Origin: Pseudoneobacillus sp052180215
Lineage (GTDB): Bacteria; Bacillota; Bacilli; Bacillales; Cytobacillaceae
Length of the DNA: 64,000 bases
Reading direction: 5' to 3'
Assembly: GCF_052180215.1 (NCBI RefSeq)
Contig: NZ_CP197471.1
Location: 1-64,000, forward strand
Position 1 is the stretch's first letter, and each line of letters opens with the position of its first letter. Positions 17,729-26,630 of the stretch are shown piece by piece. Made by a program: the position numbers and the translations under genes. The notes beneath the pieces were generated by a model. That model did not search any database and was not told the origin of the DNA. It saw only the letters and a program-made list of their open reading frames with translations.

Positions 17729-18742
17729 ATGAAAAGAAAGTTGTTCCTGCTTTTCGTTGGACTAATGGTAATTTTTGTATTATCAGCATGCGGTTCCAAA
17801 TCACAAGAAGATGTGGTCAAGGAACTAAATAGTAAGTTAGGAGATTTAAACAGTTATAAAGTCAATGCAAAAATGACTTTGCAAATGGGGGCAGAACCAC
17901 AAGTATATGAAGTGGAAATATGGCATAAGGATCCTACTTACTACCGTGTGAACTTAAAAAATGCAAAACAAGATCAGAGTCAAATGATTTTACGTAATGA
18001 CGAAGGTGTATATGTTTTAACACCTGCTTTAAACAAGAGCTTTAAATTCCAAAGTGATTGGCCGCAAAATAGCAGTCAAGCCTACCTTTACGAATCTTTA
18101 ATTAAAGACATTATTGAAGATAAGGAAGCAAAATTCGAATCTACAAAGGATCATTATGTTTTTGAAACAAAAACACGTTATCAAAACAATAAAATGCTTC
18201 CTGTCCAAGAAATTAAGTTAAACAAAAAGGATTTATCTCCTGCAATGGTTAAAGTGATGGATGTTGATCATAATGCCCTTGTAACCGTTGAATTCTCAAA
18301 AGTGAAGTTTAATGCTAGCTTTGATAAAGACGATTTTGATATGAAAAAGAACATGACTGGAGCTCAGCTTGGCTTACCAGCAATGGCTCAAGTAAATGCG
18401 AAGGAATTCGCGGTGAAATATCCAACAACCGAAATTCCAGGTGTAAGTTTAATCGAAGAAAAAGAAGTATCATTTGAAGATGGAAAGCGTGTTATTTTAA
18501 CGTATGATGGTGAAAAATCCTTCACATTAATTCAAGAAATGGCTCAAGCGGTTACAACGACTGGAGCAGCAACGTATGTCAAAGGTGAGCCAGTTGATTT
18601 AGGATTTACAGTTGGAGCTTTAACAGATCGTTCTATTACTTGGACTCAAGATGGAGTCGATTATATGATTGCTTCCAATGATTTAAGCCCTGAAGAAATG
18701 GTAAACATTGCTCGTTCTGTTCAAGGTGATGGAATAAAATAA
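17729..18742 (+). CDS. ydcC: Sporulation lipoprotein YdcC
   Basis: A 337-residue lipoprotein with a signal peptide MKRKLFLLFVGLMVIFVLSACG, the Cys at about residue 21 being the lipidation site. The mature part has the LolA-like fold seen in outer-membrane lipoprotein carriers (YKVNAKMTLQM and following strands) and a C-terminal DUF4367-like part (TWTQDGVDYMIASNDLS). B. subtilis ydcC is expressed in sporulation. The start is the ATG at 17729, immediately before the basic signal region; the frame is open further upstream without a signal peptide. Confidence 0.88.
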   Translation: MKRKLFLLFVGLMVIFVLSACGSKSQEDVVKELNSKLGDLNSYKVNAKMTLQMGAEPQVYEVEIWHKDPTYYRVNLKNAKQDQSQMILRNDEGVYVLTPALNKSFKFQSDWPQNSSQAYLYESLIKDIIEDKEAKFESTKDHYVFETKTRYQNNKMLPVQEIKLNKKDLSPAMVKVMDVDHNALVTVEFSKVKFNASFDKDDFDMKKNMTGAQLGLPAMAQVNAKEFAVKYPTTEIPGVSLIEEKEVSFEDGKRVILTYDGEKSFTLIQEMAQAVTTTGAATYVKGEPVDLGFTVGALTDRSITWTQDGVDYMIASNDLSPEEMVNIARSVQGDGIK

Positions 18743-18750
18743 TGAAAGAT

Positions 18751-18783
18751 AGCAGACCTTTGATAAGGGGTCTGCTTCTTTTT
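18751..18783 (+). terminator. Intrinsic terminator of ydcC
   Basis: AGCAGACC / GGTCTGCT stem followed by TCTTTTTG. Confidence 0.85.
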
Positions 18784-18937
18784 GTGGGAAATTGCTCCTG
18801 AATTTTTGTAAATGACTTTTCTTCTTGGATAGATGTTATAGAATAGAAAGGTCGATGGAGTAGATTTGACATTGAACTTAAACAGTTCAATAATATTTTT
18901 AAATCAAACAACAAGATTTGTTAAATAGGAAGTGAAC

Positions 18938-20107
18938 ATGATGGAGGAACAAGGATATTTTTATCGAGATACGTGGGCTGAAGTCGATTTAGATGATATT
19001 TCAGCAAATGTTCGTTCCATAAAAAGTATTCTTCCGGAAGATGTAAGCATTATCGCGGTAGTAAAAGCAAACGCTTATGGTCATGGTGCCGTACAAGTAG
19101 CGAAGTGTGCGATGAATGCGGGGGCAAGTTATCTAGCTGTAGCCTTTTTAGATGAGGCTCTTGTCTTGCGTGAAAAGGGGATTGAAGCTCCGATACTTGT
19201 TTTAGGAGCAAGTAGACCAAGAGATGTAAAAGTAGCAGTCCAGCATAAAATTACATTAACGGCTTTTCAATATGAATGGTTTTTAGAGGCACAAAAATTC
19301 TTAGAACAACAGGATACCTTACCTGTTCATTTAAAAATTGATACAGGGATGGGCAGAATTGGAATAAGAGATTCTAAAGAAGTAAATGCTATTGAAGATT
19401 TTGTAAAACAAGATGTTCGGTTCCTTATTGAGGGTGTTTATACCCATTTTGCCACTGCAGATGAACTAGATAATTCCTATTTTGAATTGCAACAGAAGAG
19501 ATTTCAAGTTTTACTAAATGCTTTTCAGGAAAAACCAAAGCTTATTCATTGCAGTAATAGCGCAGCAGCATTAAGGTTTCCTTCCGCTTCCTGGAATGCA
19601 GTGAGAATAGGAATTGCGATGTACGGATTAACCCCTTCAGTTGAAATAGAGCATCTTTTACCTGTTCCTTTAAAGGAAGCCTTTAGTCTCCATTCCCGGA
19701 TCGTCCATGTAAAGCAGTTGCAAAAAGGAGAAAAGGTTAGCTATGGGGCCACTTATGAAACAGGGAAAGAAGAATGGATCGGCACCTTACCAATCGGTTA
19801 TGCAGATGGATGGATTAGAAAGCTGCAAGGGCAAGAGGTGATAGTCGAGGGAGTAAGAGCCCCCATTGTAGGGAGAATCTGCATGGATCAATGTATGATT
19901 AAACTTCCTAACTATGTTCCTATTGGGACAAAGGTGACTCTGATAGGGGAGCAAAATGGCGAAAAGATATCTACCAACGAGGTTGCTAAAAAGTTAGAAA
20001 CCATTAATTATGAAGTTCCTTGTATCATATCCAATCGGGTACCGAGAATCTACAAACGTTCAGGGGAAATTGTTGAATTGCAGAATTCCTTATTAGAAGG
20101 CCTATAA
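18938..20107 (+). CDS. alr: Alanine racemase
   Basis: PLP enzyme that converts L- to D-alanine for the cell wall. In the 389-residue protein the PLP lysine is in AVVKANAYGHG (about residue 42). The catalytic tyrosine lies in KVSYGATYET, and GRICMDQCM and the IKLPN strand are typical. The ATG at 18938 follows AGGAAG; a GTG two codons earlier is less likely. Together with ddl and murF it covers the D-alanine branch of wall synthesis in this window. Confidence 0.96.
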   Translation: MMEEQGYFYRDTWAEVDLDDISANVRSIKSILPEDVSIIAVVKANAYGHGAVQVAKCAMNAGASYLAVAFLDEALVLREKGIEAPILVLGASRPRDVKVAVQHKITLTAFQYEWFLEAQKFLEQQDTLPVHLKIDTGMGRIGIRDSKEVNAIEDFVKQDVRFLIEGVYTHFATADELDNSYFELQQKRFQVLLNAFQEKPKLIHCSNSAAALRFPSASWNAVRIGIAMYGLTPSVEIEHLLPVPLKEAFSLHSRIVHVKQLQKGEKVSYGATYETGKEEWIGTLPIGYADGWIRKLQGQEVIVEGVRAPIVGRICMDQCMIKLPNYVPIGTKVTLIGEQNGEKISTNEVAKKLETINYEVPCIISNRVPRIYKRSGEIVELQNSLLEGL

Positions 20108-20275
20108 GAAGAATATTCTCTCTTTTAAAATTTTGTTTGATTCATGGTATTTGTATGGTTATTTTGAGAATAATACGGAGGGAATTGTCAAATAGACTTT
20201 GCATCTTTCTTGATTAATGGTATTATTAAAAATGGTAAGTAATATGGTGTGTAGTGATGGTGGAGGTGTTTGTTT

Positions 20276-20557
20276 GTGTCTGAATCCAGCGCAACAACGG
20301 AAATCTTAGTGGAATTGCCGCAACATCTGTTAAACGAGCTAGATGGTTTTGTGAAACAAGAAAACGTAAACAGAAGTGAACTCATCTATCAAGCAACGAA
20401 AATGTATTTGCGCGAGCGGAAAAAGAGACAAATTCGCGAAGCCATGAGACGTGGCTATATGGAAATGGCCAAACTTAATTTAAGTATTGCATCGGAAGCT
20501 TTTTTAGCAGAGTACGAAGCGGAACACACAGTAGAACGTCTTGTTAGCGGAGGATAA
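20276..20557 (+). CDS. ndoAI: EndoAI antitoxin (MazE-like, ribbon-helix-helix)
   Basis: A 93-residue antitoxin that neutralises the MazF-type RNase encoded next. The N-terminal ILVELPQHLLNELDGF forms a ribbon-helix-helix DNA-binding unit; the C-terminus RGYMEMAKLNLSIASEAFLAEYEAE... ending TVERLVSGG is nearly that of B. subtilis EndoAI and wraps the toxin. GTG at 20276 is chosen because TGGAGGTG lies just upstream and the protein then starts MSESSA as in B. subtilis. Only four bases separate it from the toxin. Confidence 0.93.
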   Translation: MSESSATTEILVELPQHLLNELDGFVKQENVNRSELIYQATKMYLRERKKRQIREAMRRGYMEMAKLNLSIASEAFLAEYEAEHTVERLVSGG

Positions 20558-20561
20558 TCCG

Positions 20562-20912
20562 TTGATAGTGAAGCGTGGTGACGTTTATTTTGCGGACCTA
20601 TCCCCAGTTGTTGGTTCTGAACAAGGCGGCGTCCGACCTGTACTTGTCATCCAAAACGACATCGGGAACCGGTTTAGTCCCACAGTCATTGTTGCAGCAA
20701 TCACAGCTCAAATTCAAAAAGCAAAGCTGCCAACCCATGTTGAAATTGATGCGAAACGATATGGCTTTGAACGAGATTCGGTCATTCTATTAGAACAAAT
20801 TCGCACAATTGATAAGCAGCGGTTAACAGATAAGATTACTCATCTCGATGACGAAATGATGGAGAAAGTGGATGAAGCCTTACAAATTAGTTTAGGTCTC
20901 ATCGAGTTTTAA
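20562..20912 (+). CDS. ndoA: EndoA/MazF-type mRNA endoribonuclease toxin
   Basis: The 116-residue toxin cleaves RNA at short sequence motifs. Family signatures are VKRGDVYFADLSPVVGSEQGG, RPVLVIQND, and SVILLEQIRTIDKQRL. The start is TTG at 20562, following the GCGGAGG that lies in the end of the antitoxin gene; the frame open from 20541 would overlap that site. The pair sits between alr and rsbRA, as in B. subtilis. Confidence 0.95.
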   Translation: MIVKRGDVYFADLSPVVGSEQGGVRPVLVIQNDIGNRFSPTVIVAAITAQIQKAKLPTHVEIDAKRYGFERDSVILLEQIRTIDKQRLTDKITHLDDEMMEKVDEALQISLGLIEF

Positions 20913-20916
20913 AATT

Positions 20917-20949
20917 GAAAATACGCTCTTTGATAGGAGAGCGTTTTCT
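20917..20949 (+). terminator. Intrinsic terminator of ndoAI-ndoA
   Basis: ACGCTCT / AGAGCGT stem, extended by A/T pairs, followed by TTTTCT. Confidence 0.8.
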
Positions 20950-20985
20950 ATACATATTATAAAAATATACTGGTGTATCTGCAAA

Positions 20986-21017
20986 AAAGACAGGCAAAAC
21001 ATGCTTGTCTTTTTTTA
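20986..21017 (+). terminator. Second intrinsic terminator
   Basis: AAGACAGGC / GCTTGTCTT stem with a bulge followed by a long T run. It backs up the terminator 40 bases earlier. Confidence 0.75.
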
Positions 21018-21058
21018 TTTTCAGCTCACTTTTAAAGATTTTTATCGTATTATAGTTT

Positions 21059-21193
21059 GTCCGTTGATTTCCGCTCCAGGCACTTGCTTTCCACGGGGAG
21101 GGATGGAAGCCTCCTCGGCGCAGAGCGCCTGTGGGGTCTCCCACTTCCCTCTATTTCCCGTAGGAGTCAAGTGCCCTCCGCTACAATCAACTC
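21059..21193. repeat. Dispersed repeat, left arm of an inverted pair
   Basis: GC-rich element reading GTTGATTTCCGCTCCAGGCA at its left end and AGGAGTCAAGTGCCCTCCGC near its right end, much more GC-rich than its surroundings. Its reverse complement resembles 21278-21409 over the whole length (shared GAGACCCCACAGG and GAGGAGGCT cores). It belongs to a repeat family widespread in Bacillaceae intergenic DNA. The rest of the 20913-21653 gap shows no gene. Confidence 0.8.
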
Positions 21194-21277
21194 AGATTGT
21201 TAAAAAGGTAACGAACTTTTGGAAAATAGCCTTATTAAAAGATTGTTGTTTTTGGAACGAAATTCTTTAAAACAATC

Positions 21278-21409
21278 GTTGACTGGAACGGAAGGTGCGA
21301 GACTCCTGCGGGAGAAGCGGGACAGGTGAGACCCCACAGGAGCGATAGCAACGAGGAGGCTCACCGCACGCCCCGCGGAAAGCGAGCATCCTGGAGTGAA
21401 AGGCAACCA
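21278..21409. repeat. Dispersed repeat, right arm of an inverted pair
   Basis: GTTGACTGGAACGGAAGGTG at the left, GAGACCCCACAGG in the centre and CTGGAGTGAAAGGCAAC at the right. It is the inverted, diverged partner of 21059-21193, with about 85 bases between the arms. Confidence 0.8.
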
Positions 21410-21653
21410 ATATTCAAATTCGCAACAATGTATAAGAATATTTTAGAAATAGGTTTACCAATAATCAAAATCGGGTAAAAAACAAGGTCAAAGTAAAGTG
21501 TTCATTAAGATTGACGTGAATTCATAATTGTCATTAAATTGAAATATAAATCATAATTTAAGTAAGTTATATTACAAATTTATTTATATACCTTTACAGG
21601 TACATGATAATTCTAATCACTCAAGAAGCATATGATAGAATGGGGAGGATGAC

Positions 21654-22487
21654 ATGGAAAACATAATATTAGATTATATTTATGCTAACAAAAATGATTT
21701 GCTCCAATTGTGGATGGAAGAAATGAAAGAAAAAGCGGATGAACGAGTAATAAAAGTCGTTTCCGATCAGGTTTTTACAGGGACAAGCAGAGAATTTATT
21801 GACTTAGTCATTTCCAATATAAATGAGTCGAAAGATGAATTTCAAAGTAAATTAATAGACTTTGCCGAAAAAGTAGTCCGCTTAGGATGGCCTTTACATT
21901 TTGTAACGGAAGGCTTGCAAGCATTTGGACGTTTAGTGTTTGAGGGAATGAGCAAAGTTGATTTTGTCACGAAAGATAATCAAATGGATATTGTTTATGA
22001 ATTTGATCGTTGGATGACTCCAATGCGCAACGAAATTGTCAATACTTACTCAAAGACGTGGGAAAGAACGGTTTCCCTACAAAAAATTGCCCTACAGGAG
22101 CTATCAGCACCCCTCATTCCAGTATTTGAAGGAATTACAATTATGCCATTAGTCGGTACGATTGATACAGAAAGAGCAAAGCAAATTATGGAGAATTTAC
22201 TTCACGGAGTGGTGAAGCACCGATCTGAAGTAGTTCTCATTGATATTACAGGGGTTCCTGTTGTAGATACAATGGTGGCTCATCACATCATCCAAGCGGC
22301 AGAAGCGGTTCGTTTGGTAGGTGCCAAGTGTATGCTTGTTGGCATTCGTCCAGAAATTGCCCAAACCATCGTTAATTTAGGCATTAATTTAAATCAATTT
22401 ACGACAAAAAATACATTGAAAAAGGGAATTGAAGCAGCCCTAGAAATTACGAATCATAAAATCGTTAAGGTGGTGGGAACAGAGTGA
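21654..22487 (+). CDS. rsbRA: Stressosome co-antagonist RsbRA
   Basis: A 277-residue stressosome subunit: an N-terminal globin-like sensor domain (about 1-140) and a C-terminal STAS domain. The two phosphorylated threonines of B. subtilis (T171, T205) have counterparts at about T172 in VGTIDTERA and T206 in VVDTMVAHH. With RsbS it forms the stressosome core that holds the kinase RsbT. The ribosome site GGGGAGG precedes the ATG. It opens an eight-gene operon with overlapping or closely spaced genes. Confidence 0.95.
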   Translation: MENIILDYIYANKNDLLQLWMEEMKEKADERVIKVVSDQVFTGTSREFIDLVISNINESKDEFQSKLIDFAEKVVRLGWPLHFVTEGLQAFGRLVFEGMSKVDFVTKDNQMDIVYEFDRWMTPMRNEIVNTYSKTWERTVSLQKIALQELSAPLIPVFEGITIMPLVGTIDTERAKQIMENLLHGVVKHRSEVVLIDITGVPVVDTMVAHHIIQAAEAVRLVGAKCMLVGIRPEIAQTIVNLGINLNQFTTKNTLKKGIEAALEITNHKIVKVVGTE

Positions 22488-22840
22488 GGATACCAATTTT
22501 AAAACTAAAGGATTGTTTATTAGTCTCGATTCAATGGGAATTGGATGACCGGACTGCCCTTCAATTCCAAGAGGATTTACTGCATAAAATTCATGAAACG
22601 AGTGCAAATGGAGTTGTTATTGATATCACTTCCATTGATTTTATTGACTCGTTTATTGCTAAGGTTCTCGGTGATGTCATTAGTATGTCAAAATTAATGG
22701 GTGCAAAAGTGGTGATTACGGGTATTCAACCTGCCGTTGCGATAACATTAATCGAATTGGGTATAAGCTTGGATGATGTCCTTACTGCCTTAGATTTAGA
22801 AAAAGGTTTGGAGAAATTACAACAGGAATTGGGGGATTAG
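22484..22840 (+). CDS. rsbS: Stressosome antagonist RsbS
   Basis: A 118-residue single STAS-domain protein. The regulatory serine is at about S56 in SIDFIDSFIAKV, the site RsbT phosphorylates to release itself. It starts with GTG and overlaps the end of rsbRA by four bases, which suggests translational coupling and equal dosage in the stressosome. Confidence 0.95.
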   Translation: MRIPILKLKDCLLVSIQWELDDRTALQFQEDLLHKIHETSANGVVIDITSIDFIDSFIAKVLGDVISMSKLMGAKVVITGIQPAVAITLIELGISLDDVLTALDLEKGLEKLQQELGD

Positions 22841-22845
22841 AATTT

Positions 22846-23247
22846 ATGGGCATCCAATCCTGCGTAAAAATAATAAATGAATGGGACATCGTAGCAGCAA
22901 GGCAACTTGGTCGAAATGTTGCAAAAGAGCTTGGCTTTGGTACAGTTGATCAGGCTCGTATTACAACGGCGATTAGTGAACTAGCTAGAAATATATACCT
23001 ATATGCCGGCCATGGTCAAATCTGCATAGAAAAGCTTTTTATCGGAGGAAAAGCGGGATTGCAAATTCTAGCAACTGATAGTGGACCTGGGATTAGTGAT
23101 ATACGACAAGTAATGGAAGATGGCTATTCTACATCAGGAGGACTAGGAGCAGGGCTACCAGGTGTAAAAAGATTAATGGATGAATTCTTAATTGATTCAG
23201 TACCAGGTAAGGGGACGGAAATTAAGACATCCAAATGGCTCCGATAG
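22846..23247 (+). CDS. rsbT: Serine-protein kinase RsbT
   Basis: A 133-residue GHKL-fold kinase. ATP-binding boxes are visible: ARITTAISELARNIYLYA (N box), ATDSGPGI (G1) and GGLGAGLPGVKRLMD (G2). It phosphorylates RsbRA and RsbS and, once released, activates RsbU. Five bases separate it from rsbS. Confidence 0.95.
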   Translation: MGIQSCVKIINEWDIVAARQLGRNVAKELGFGTVDQARITTAISELARNIYLYAGHGQICIEKLFIGGKAGLQILATDSGPGISDIRQVMEDGYSTSGGLGAGLPGVKRLMDEFLIDSVPGKGTEIKTSKWLR

Positions 23248-23261
23248 TTAGGGGGAGTACA

Positions 23262-24272
23262 ATGGATTTTCGTGAATTAATGGAAAGTAAATATAGAGAA
23301 ATGTTAGCGAATTATATGGAAAATCCATCCGAACAAGCACTTTACCAAGGTCAAAAATTCAGTAGAAAATCAATCGAGCATCATGTGTCTCCTGAAGAAA
23401 TTATCATGTTGCATAAAAGCTTACTGGAAGAGCTTGAACCTAATTTGTCGGCTAAGGTCATCCAATCCTTTGATATTTTACTAGAAGTTATGATGGGCTA
23501 TGGTTTAGCTTATCGGGAACTGCAAAGCTTAAGACATAAACAGCATGAAATTAAAACGGAAATAGAGATAGCTGCAAATGTCCAACAAACCTTACTCGGA
23601 ACAGATATACCTTCTGTGGAAGGTCTTGATATTGGCGCGTTAAGCGTTCCTGCTAAACTTATGAATGGTGATTATTTTCACTTTGTAGAAGATGAAAATC
23701 AAAATATTAATGTCGCGATTGCGGATGTAATTGGAAAAGGGATACCAGCTGCATTATGTATGTCGATGATTAAATATGCCATGGATAGCTTGCCAGAAAG
23801 CCGAAACACTCCAAGTACGGTTTTAGAGAATCTGAATAGGGTAGTAGAGCAAAATGTCGACTTAAGCATGTTCATTACGATGTTCTATGGAATGTATTCT
23901 TTAAAAAGTCATACCTTCCGATACGCATCTGCTGGTCATGAACCTGGATTCTTTTATTGTGGAGAGACGAAAGTCTTTTCGGAACTAGAGGCTAAGGGAC
24001 TTTTATTGGGAATTGAAAAAAGGACAAAATATCCTCAGTATGAAAAGAAAGTGAATCCAGGCGATATGATTATTTTAATGTCTGATGGAGTGACAGAATG
24101 CCGGACAGAAAATGGTTTTCTTGAAAGAGAATCCCTAATTGGTTTTATTCGAAAATATATCCACTTACCAGCTCAAGAAATTGTTAACAATATCTTTAGG
24201 GAACTTGAAAAACTTCAACAATTCCAGTTACGTGACGATTTTACCCTCATAATCCTAAAAAGAAATGTTTAG
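23262..24272 (+). CDS. rsbU: PP2C-type phosphatase RsbU
   Basis: A 336-residue phosphatase that dephosphorylates RsbV when bound by RsbT. The N-terminal four-helix RsbT-binding domain spans about 1-85, a linker coil with IAANVQQTLL follows, and the SpoIIE/PP2C domain has GDYFHF, IADVIGKGIPAA, SAGHEPGF, LMSDGVTE and RDDFTLIIL metal-site motifs. ATG 23262 follows GGGGGAG. The frame is open from 23235 within rsbT, but without a good start. Confidence 0.95.
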   Translation: MDFRELMESKYREMLANYMENPSEQALYQGQKFSRKSIEHHVSPEEIIMLHKSLLEELEPNLSAKVIQSFDILLEVMMGYGLAYRELQSLRHKQHEIKTEIEIAANVQQTLLGTDIPSVEGLDIGALSVPAKLMNGDYFHFVEDENQNINVAIADVIGKGIPAALCMSMIKYAMDSLPESRNTPSTVLENLNRVVEQNVDLSMFITMFYGMYSLKSHTFRYASAGHEPGFFYCGETKVFSELEAKGLLLGIEKRTKYPQYEKKVNPGDMIILMSDGVTECRTENGFLERESLIGFIRKYIHLPAQEIVNNIFRELEKLQQFQLRDDFTLIILKRNV

Positions 24273-24292
24273 GTTTGATGGAGAACGGGTAA
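24267..24292 (+). promoter_or_regulatory. SigB-dependent promoter before rsbV
   Basis: GTTTAG (24267-24272), a 14-base spacer, then GGGTAA (24287-24292), close to the SigB consensus GTTTAA-N14-GGGTAT. It overlaps the stop of rsbU and lies before rsbV-rsbW-sigB-rsbX, as in B. subtilis, where it gives positive autoregulation. Confidence 0.85.
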
Positions 24293-24338
24293 GTAGAAAT
24301 TACCAAGAAGAATGATTTCTCAGAAAGGTGGGTCAGCT

Positions 24339-24671
24339 ATGAATATGACAATAGATATAAAGGAAAATCACCCCAATGTTGATGTATTTGTTGGTGGAGA
24401 AATTGATGCGTATACGGCCCCTAAACTAAGAGAAAAACTTTTTCCTTTATCAGAACAAGAAGGAGTAAAAATGGTCGTAAATCTTTCTGCAGTTACATAC
24501 ATGGATAGTACCGGATTAGGTGTAATTGTAGGAGTATTTAAATCCATTAGAAAATTCAACGGTCAATTTCAGTTGACTGGGTTATCTGATAGATTAAAAA
24601 GATTATTTAAAATTACAGGTCTTGCTGAAATTATGGAGATAAACAGTGTGGTAGAGGGTGAAGTTCAATGA
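24339..24671 (+). CDS. rsbV: Anti-anti-sigma factor RsbV
   Basis: A 110-residue STAS protein. The phosphorylated serine is at about S57 in VTYMDSTGLGVI. Unphosphorylated RsbV binds RsbW and frees SigB. ATG 24339 lies after AAAGGTGGG; the frame open from 24312 lacks a site. It is the first gene after the SigB promoter. Confidence 0.95.
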   Translation: MNMTIDIKENHPNVDVFVGGEIDAYTAPKLREKLFPLSEQEGVKMVVNLSAVTYMDSTGLGVIVGVFKSIRKFNGQFQLTGLSDRLKRLFKITGLAEIMEINSVVEGEVQ

Positions 24672-25141
24672 ATCAACCATTTGATTATATAGAGATGAAA
24701 ATCCCTGCTAAACCTGAATACGTTGGGGTGGTTCGTTTAACCTTATCAGGAATCGCGAGTCGGATGGGATTTTCCTATGAAGAGTTGGATGATTTAAAGA
24801 TAGCAGTCAGTGAAGCATGTACCAATGCGGTTCAGCATGCCTATAAAAATGATGGCCATGGAGAAGTGACGGTAGGTTATGGTCTTTACCAAGATCGGAT
24901 CGAAATTATGGTTGCGGATAATGGTGATAGCTTCGATTTTGAGCAAGCACGTAAAGGCCTTGGTCCTTATGATCAACATGATTCTGTTGAGTTTTTACGT
25001 GAAGGAGGCTTAGGTCTCTACTTAATTGAAACCTTGATGGATGAAGTGAGAATTCATCACAAAGTGGGCGTAACTGTTTTTATGACTAAATACCTTGAAG
25101 GAGAGCGGGTGGAGATCGATGCAGAAACCATCTCAACCTAA
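24668..25141 (+). CDS. rsbW: Anti-sigma-B factor / RsbV kinase RsbW
   Basis: A 157-residue GHKL kinase that binds SigB or phosphorylates RsbV. Motifs: KIAVSEACTNAVQHAY (N box), VADNGDSFDF (G1) and REGGLGLYLIETLMD (G2). It overlaps rsbV by four bases (ATGA) and sigB by 23 bases, so the three are translated together. Confidence 0.95.
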   Translation: MNQPFDYIEMKIPAKPEYVGVVRLTLSGIASRMGFSYEELDDLKIAVSEACTNAVQHAYKNDGHGEVTVGYGLYQDRIEIMVADNGDSFDFEQARKGLGPYDQHDSVEFLREGGLGLYLIETLMDEVRIHHKVGVTVFMTKYLEGERVEIDAETIST

Positions 25142-25913
25142 TCACTCTAGTAAGGATTCCGTAAATGAGTTAATCCGCGCCTACCAGTTACAGCAAGATG
25201 AAGAAGCTCAAAAACAATTAGTGATGCAATATCAAAACCTTGTGGAAATGCTTGCAAGAAAATATTCGAAAGGTAGATCCTTTCATGAAGATATTTATCA
25301 AGTTGGGATGTTAGGACTATTAGGTGCTATCCGAAGGTACGATGATTCATTTGGAAAAAGCTTCGAGGCTTTTGCAGTACCAACGATTATCGGAGAGATA
25401 AAAAGATTTTTACGTGATAAAACATGGAGTGTACATGTACCAAGAAGGATTAAAGAATTAGGTCCAAAGATTAAATCAACGGTTGAGGAATTAACAGTTA
25501 AACTCCAGCGCTCCCCAAAGGTGTATGAAATAGCAAAGTCGTTAGAGGTATCAGAGGAAGAAGTTTTAGAAGCAATGGAAATGGGGAAAAGCTATCAAGC
25601 GTTATCGGTTGACCATTCGATAGAAGCAGATGCGGAAGGTGGAACCGTCACACTCCTAGATATCGTAGGAGACGTAGATCAAGGCTACGAAAGAATCAAT
25701 CAAAAGCTCGTCTTGGAAAAAGTACTACATGTATTATCAGAACGTGAAAGACAAATTATTCAATATACCTATCTTGATAACCTAAGTCAAAAGGATGCAG
25801 GAGATAAATTAGGGATATCTCAGATGCATGTATCCCGTTTACAGAGAAAAGCGATTAAAAAACTAAGAGAAGCTATCTACTCAGATGTTAACAGTACGGA
25901 GTGCCTTTCATGA
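25119..25913 (+). CDS. sigB: RNA polymerase sigma factor SigB
   Basis: General stress sigma factor, 264 residues. Region 2 reads HEDIYQVGMLGLLGAIRRYD...FEAFAVPTIIGEIKRFLRD, region 3 RSPKVYEIAKSLEVSEEEV, region 4 LSERERQIIQYTYLDNLSQKD with the helix-turn-helix ISQMHVSRLQRKAI. ATG 25119 follows GGTGGAG inside rsbW. It transcribes from promoters like the one before rsbV. Confidence 0.96.
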   Translation: MQKPSQPNHSSKDSVNELIRAYQLQQDEEAQKQLVMQYQNLVEMLARKYSKGRSFHEDIYQVGMLGLLGAIRRYDDSFGKSFEAFAVPTIIGEIKRFLRDKTWSVHVPRRIKELGPKIKSTVEELTVKLQRSPKVYEIAKSLEVSEEEVLEAMEMGKSYQALSVDHSIEADAEGGTVTLLDIVGDVDQGYERINQKLVLEKVLHVLSERERQIIQYTYLDNLSQKDAGDKLGISQMHVSRLQRKAIKKLREAIYSDVNSTECLS

Positions 25914-26506
25914 CGGAATATCAAAAAAACATCGAAGTCTATGCACACCAGTCAACTAAAGTGGGGAAAACCCAATGTGGAGATGGTTACTTCTTCATCG
26001 AAACAGAAGATTATTTCATTTGTGTAGTAGCTGATGGATTGGGTAGCGGTAAATATGCTCATGAGGCTTCATCAGCGGTTACGGAAATCATTGAAAAGAA
26101 TCACCAAGAAAGTGTAGAAAGTTTAATGAAAGAATGTAATAGAGTTTTATTTGAAAAAAGAGGAGCAGCAGTCTCCATTTTTAAGGTCTATTTTCATTCT
26201 CGTGAATTTGTCTATAGCTGTGTAGGAAATATTCGTTTTTATCTTTACACCCCAAATGGACATCTCATTTATCCTTTACCTGTCTCTGGTTATTTATCAG
26301 GGAGGCCCCAAGTCTACCATACACAAAGATTTTCATACGAACCGAATTCGAAATTTTTAATCCATTCTGATGGTTTTGTTTATCAAGGAATAAAAAATCT
26401 TTTAAAACCCTATTTATCTGTCAAAACCATATCAGATGAGATTGCAAGGAAATTTGGTCAGTCAAACGACGATGCTACGGTCATCGTGGGAAGCTTACTC
26501 TCATAA
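25910..26506 (+). CDS. rsbX: Feedback phosphatase RsbX
   Basis: A 198-residue PP2C-type phosphatase that dephosphorylates RsbS and RsbRA and resets the stressosome. VVADGLGSGKYA and FLIHSDGFVYQG carry metal-binding Asp residues, and SNDDATVIVGS closes the domain. The ATG at 25910 overlaps the stop of sigB (ATGA) and follows GGAG. Last gene of the operon. Confidence 0.93.
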   Translation: MTEYQKNIEVYAHQSTKVGKTQCGDGYFFIETEDYFICVVADGLGSGKYAHEASSAVTEIIEKNHQESVESLMKECNRVLFEKRGAAVSIFKVYFHSREFVYSCVGNIRFYLYTPNGHLIYPLPVSGYLSGRPQVYHTQRFSYEPNSKFLIHSDGFVYQGIKNLLKPYLSVKTISDEIARKFGQSNDDATVIVGSLLS

Positions 26507-26525
26507 GAGTAGGCTTTTCTTTTTG
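26491..26525 (+). terminator. Intrinsic terminator of the sigB operon
   Basis: AAGCTTACTCT / AGAGTAGGCTT stem, overlapping the last codons of rsbX, then TTCTTTTT. Confidence 0.85.
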
Positions 26526-26630
26526 AGAATTTGGTAAAAATAAACCTTAGAGATTCTGCATTTCTAACGTTTTATATCATGATTTGGTACAATAAGATAA
26601 AGAGTGTAAAAAGAGTTGGAGGTTTAAAAT

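Noticed and set aside
21001..21406. Open frames in the inverted repeat pair between ndoA and rsbRA
   Set aside because: They fall within repeat elements, lack ribosome sites and have no recognisable sequence.
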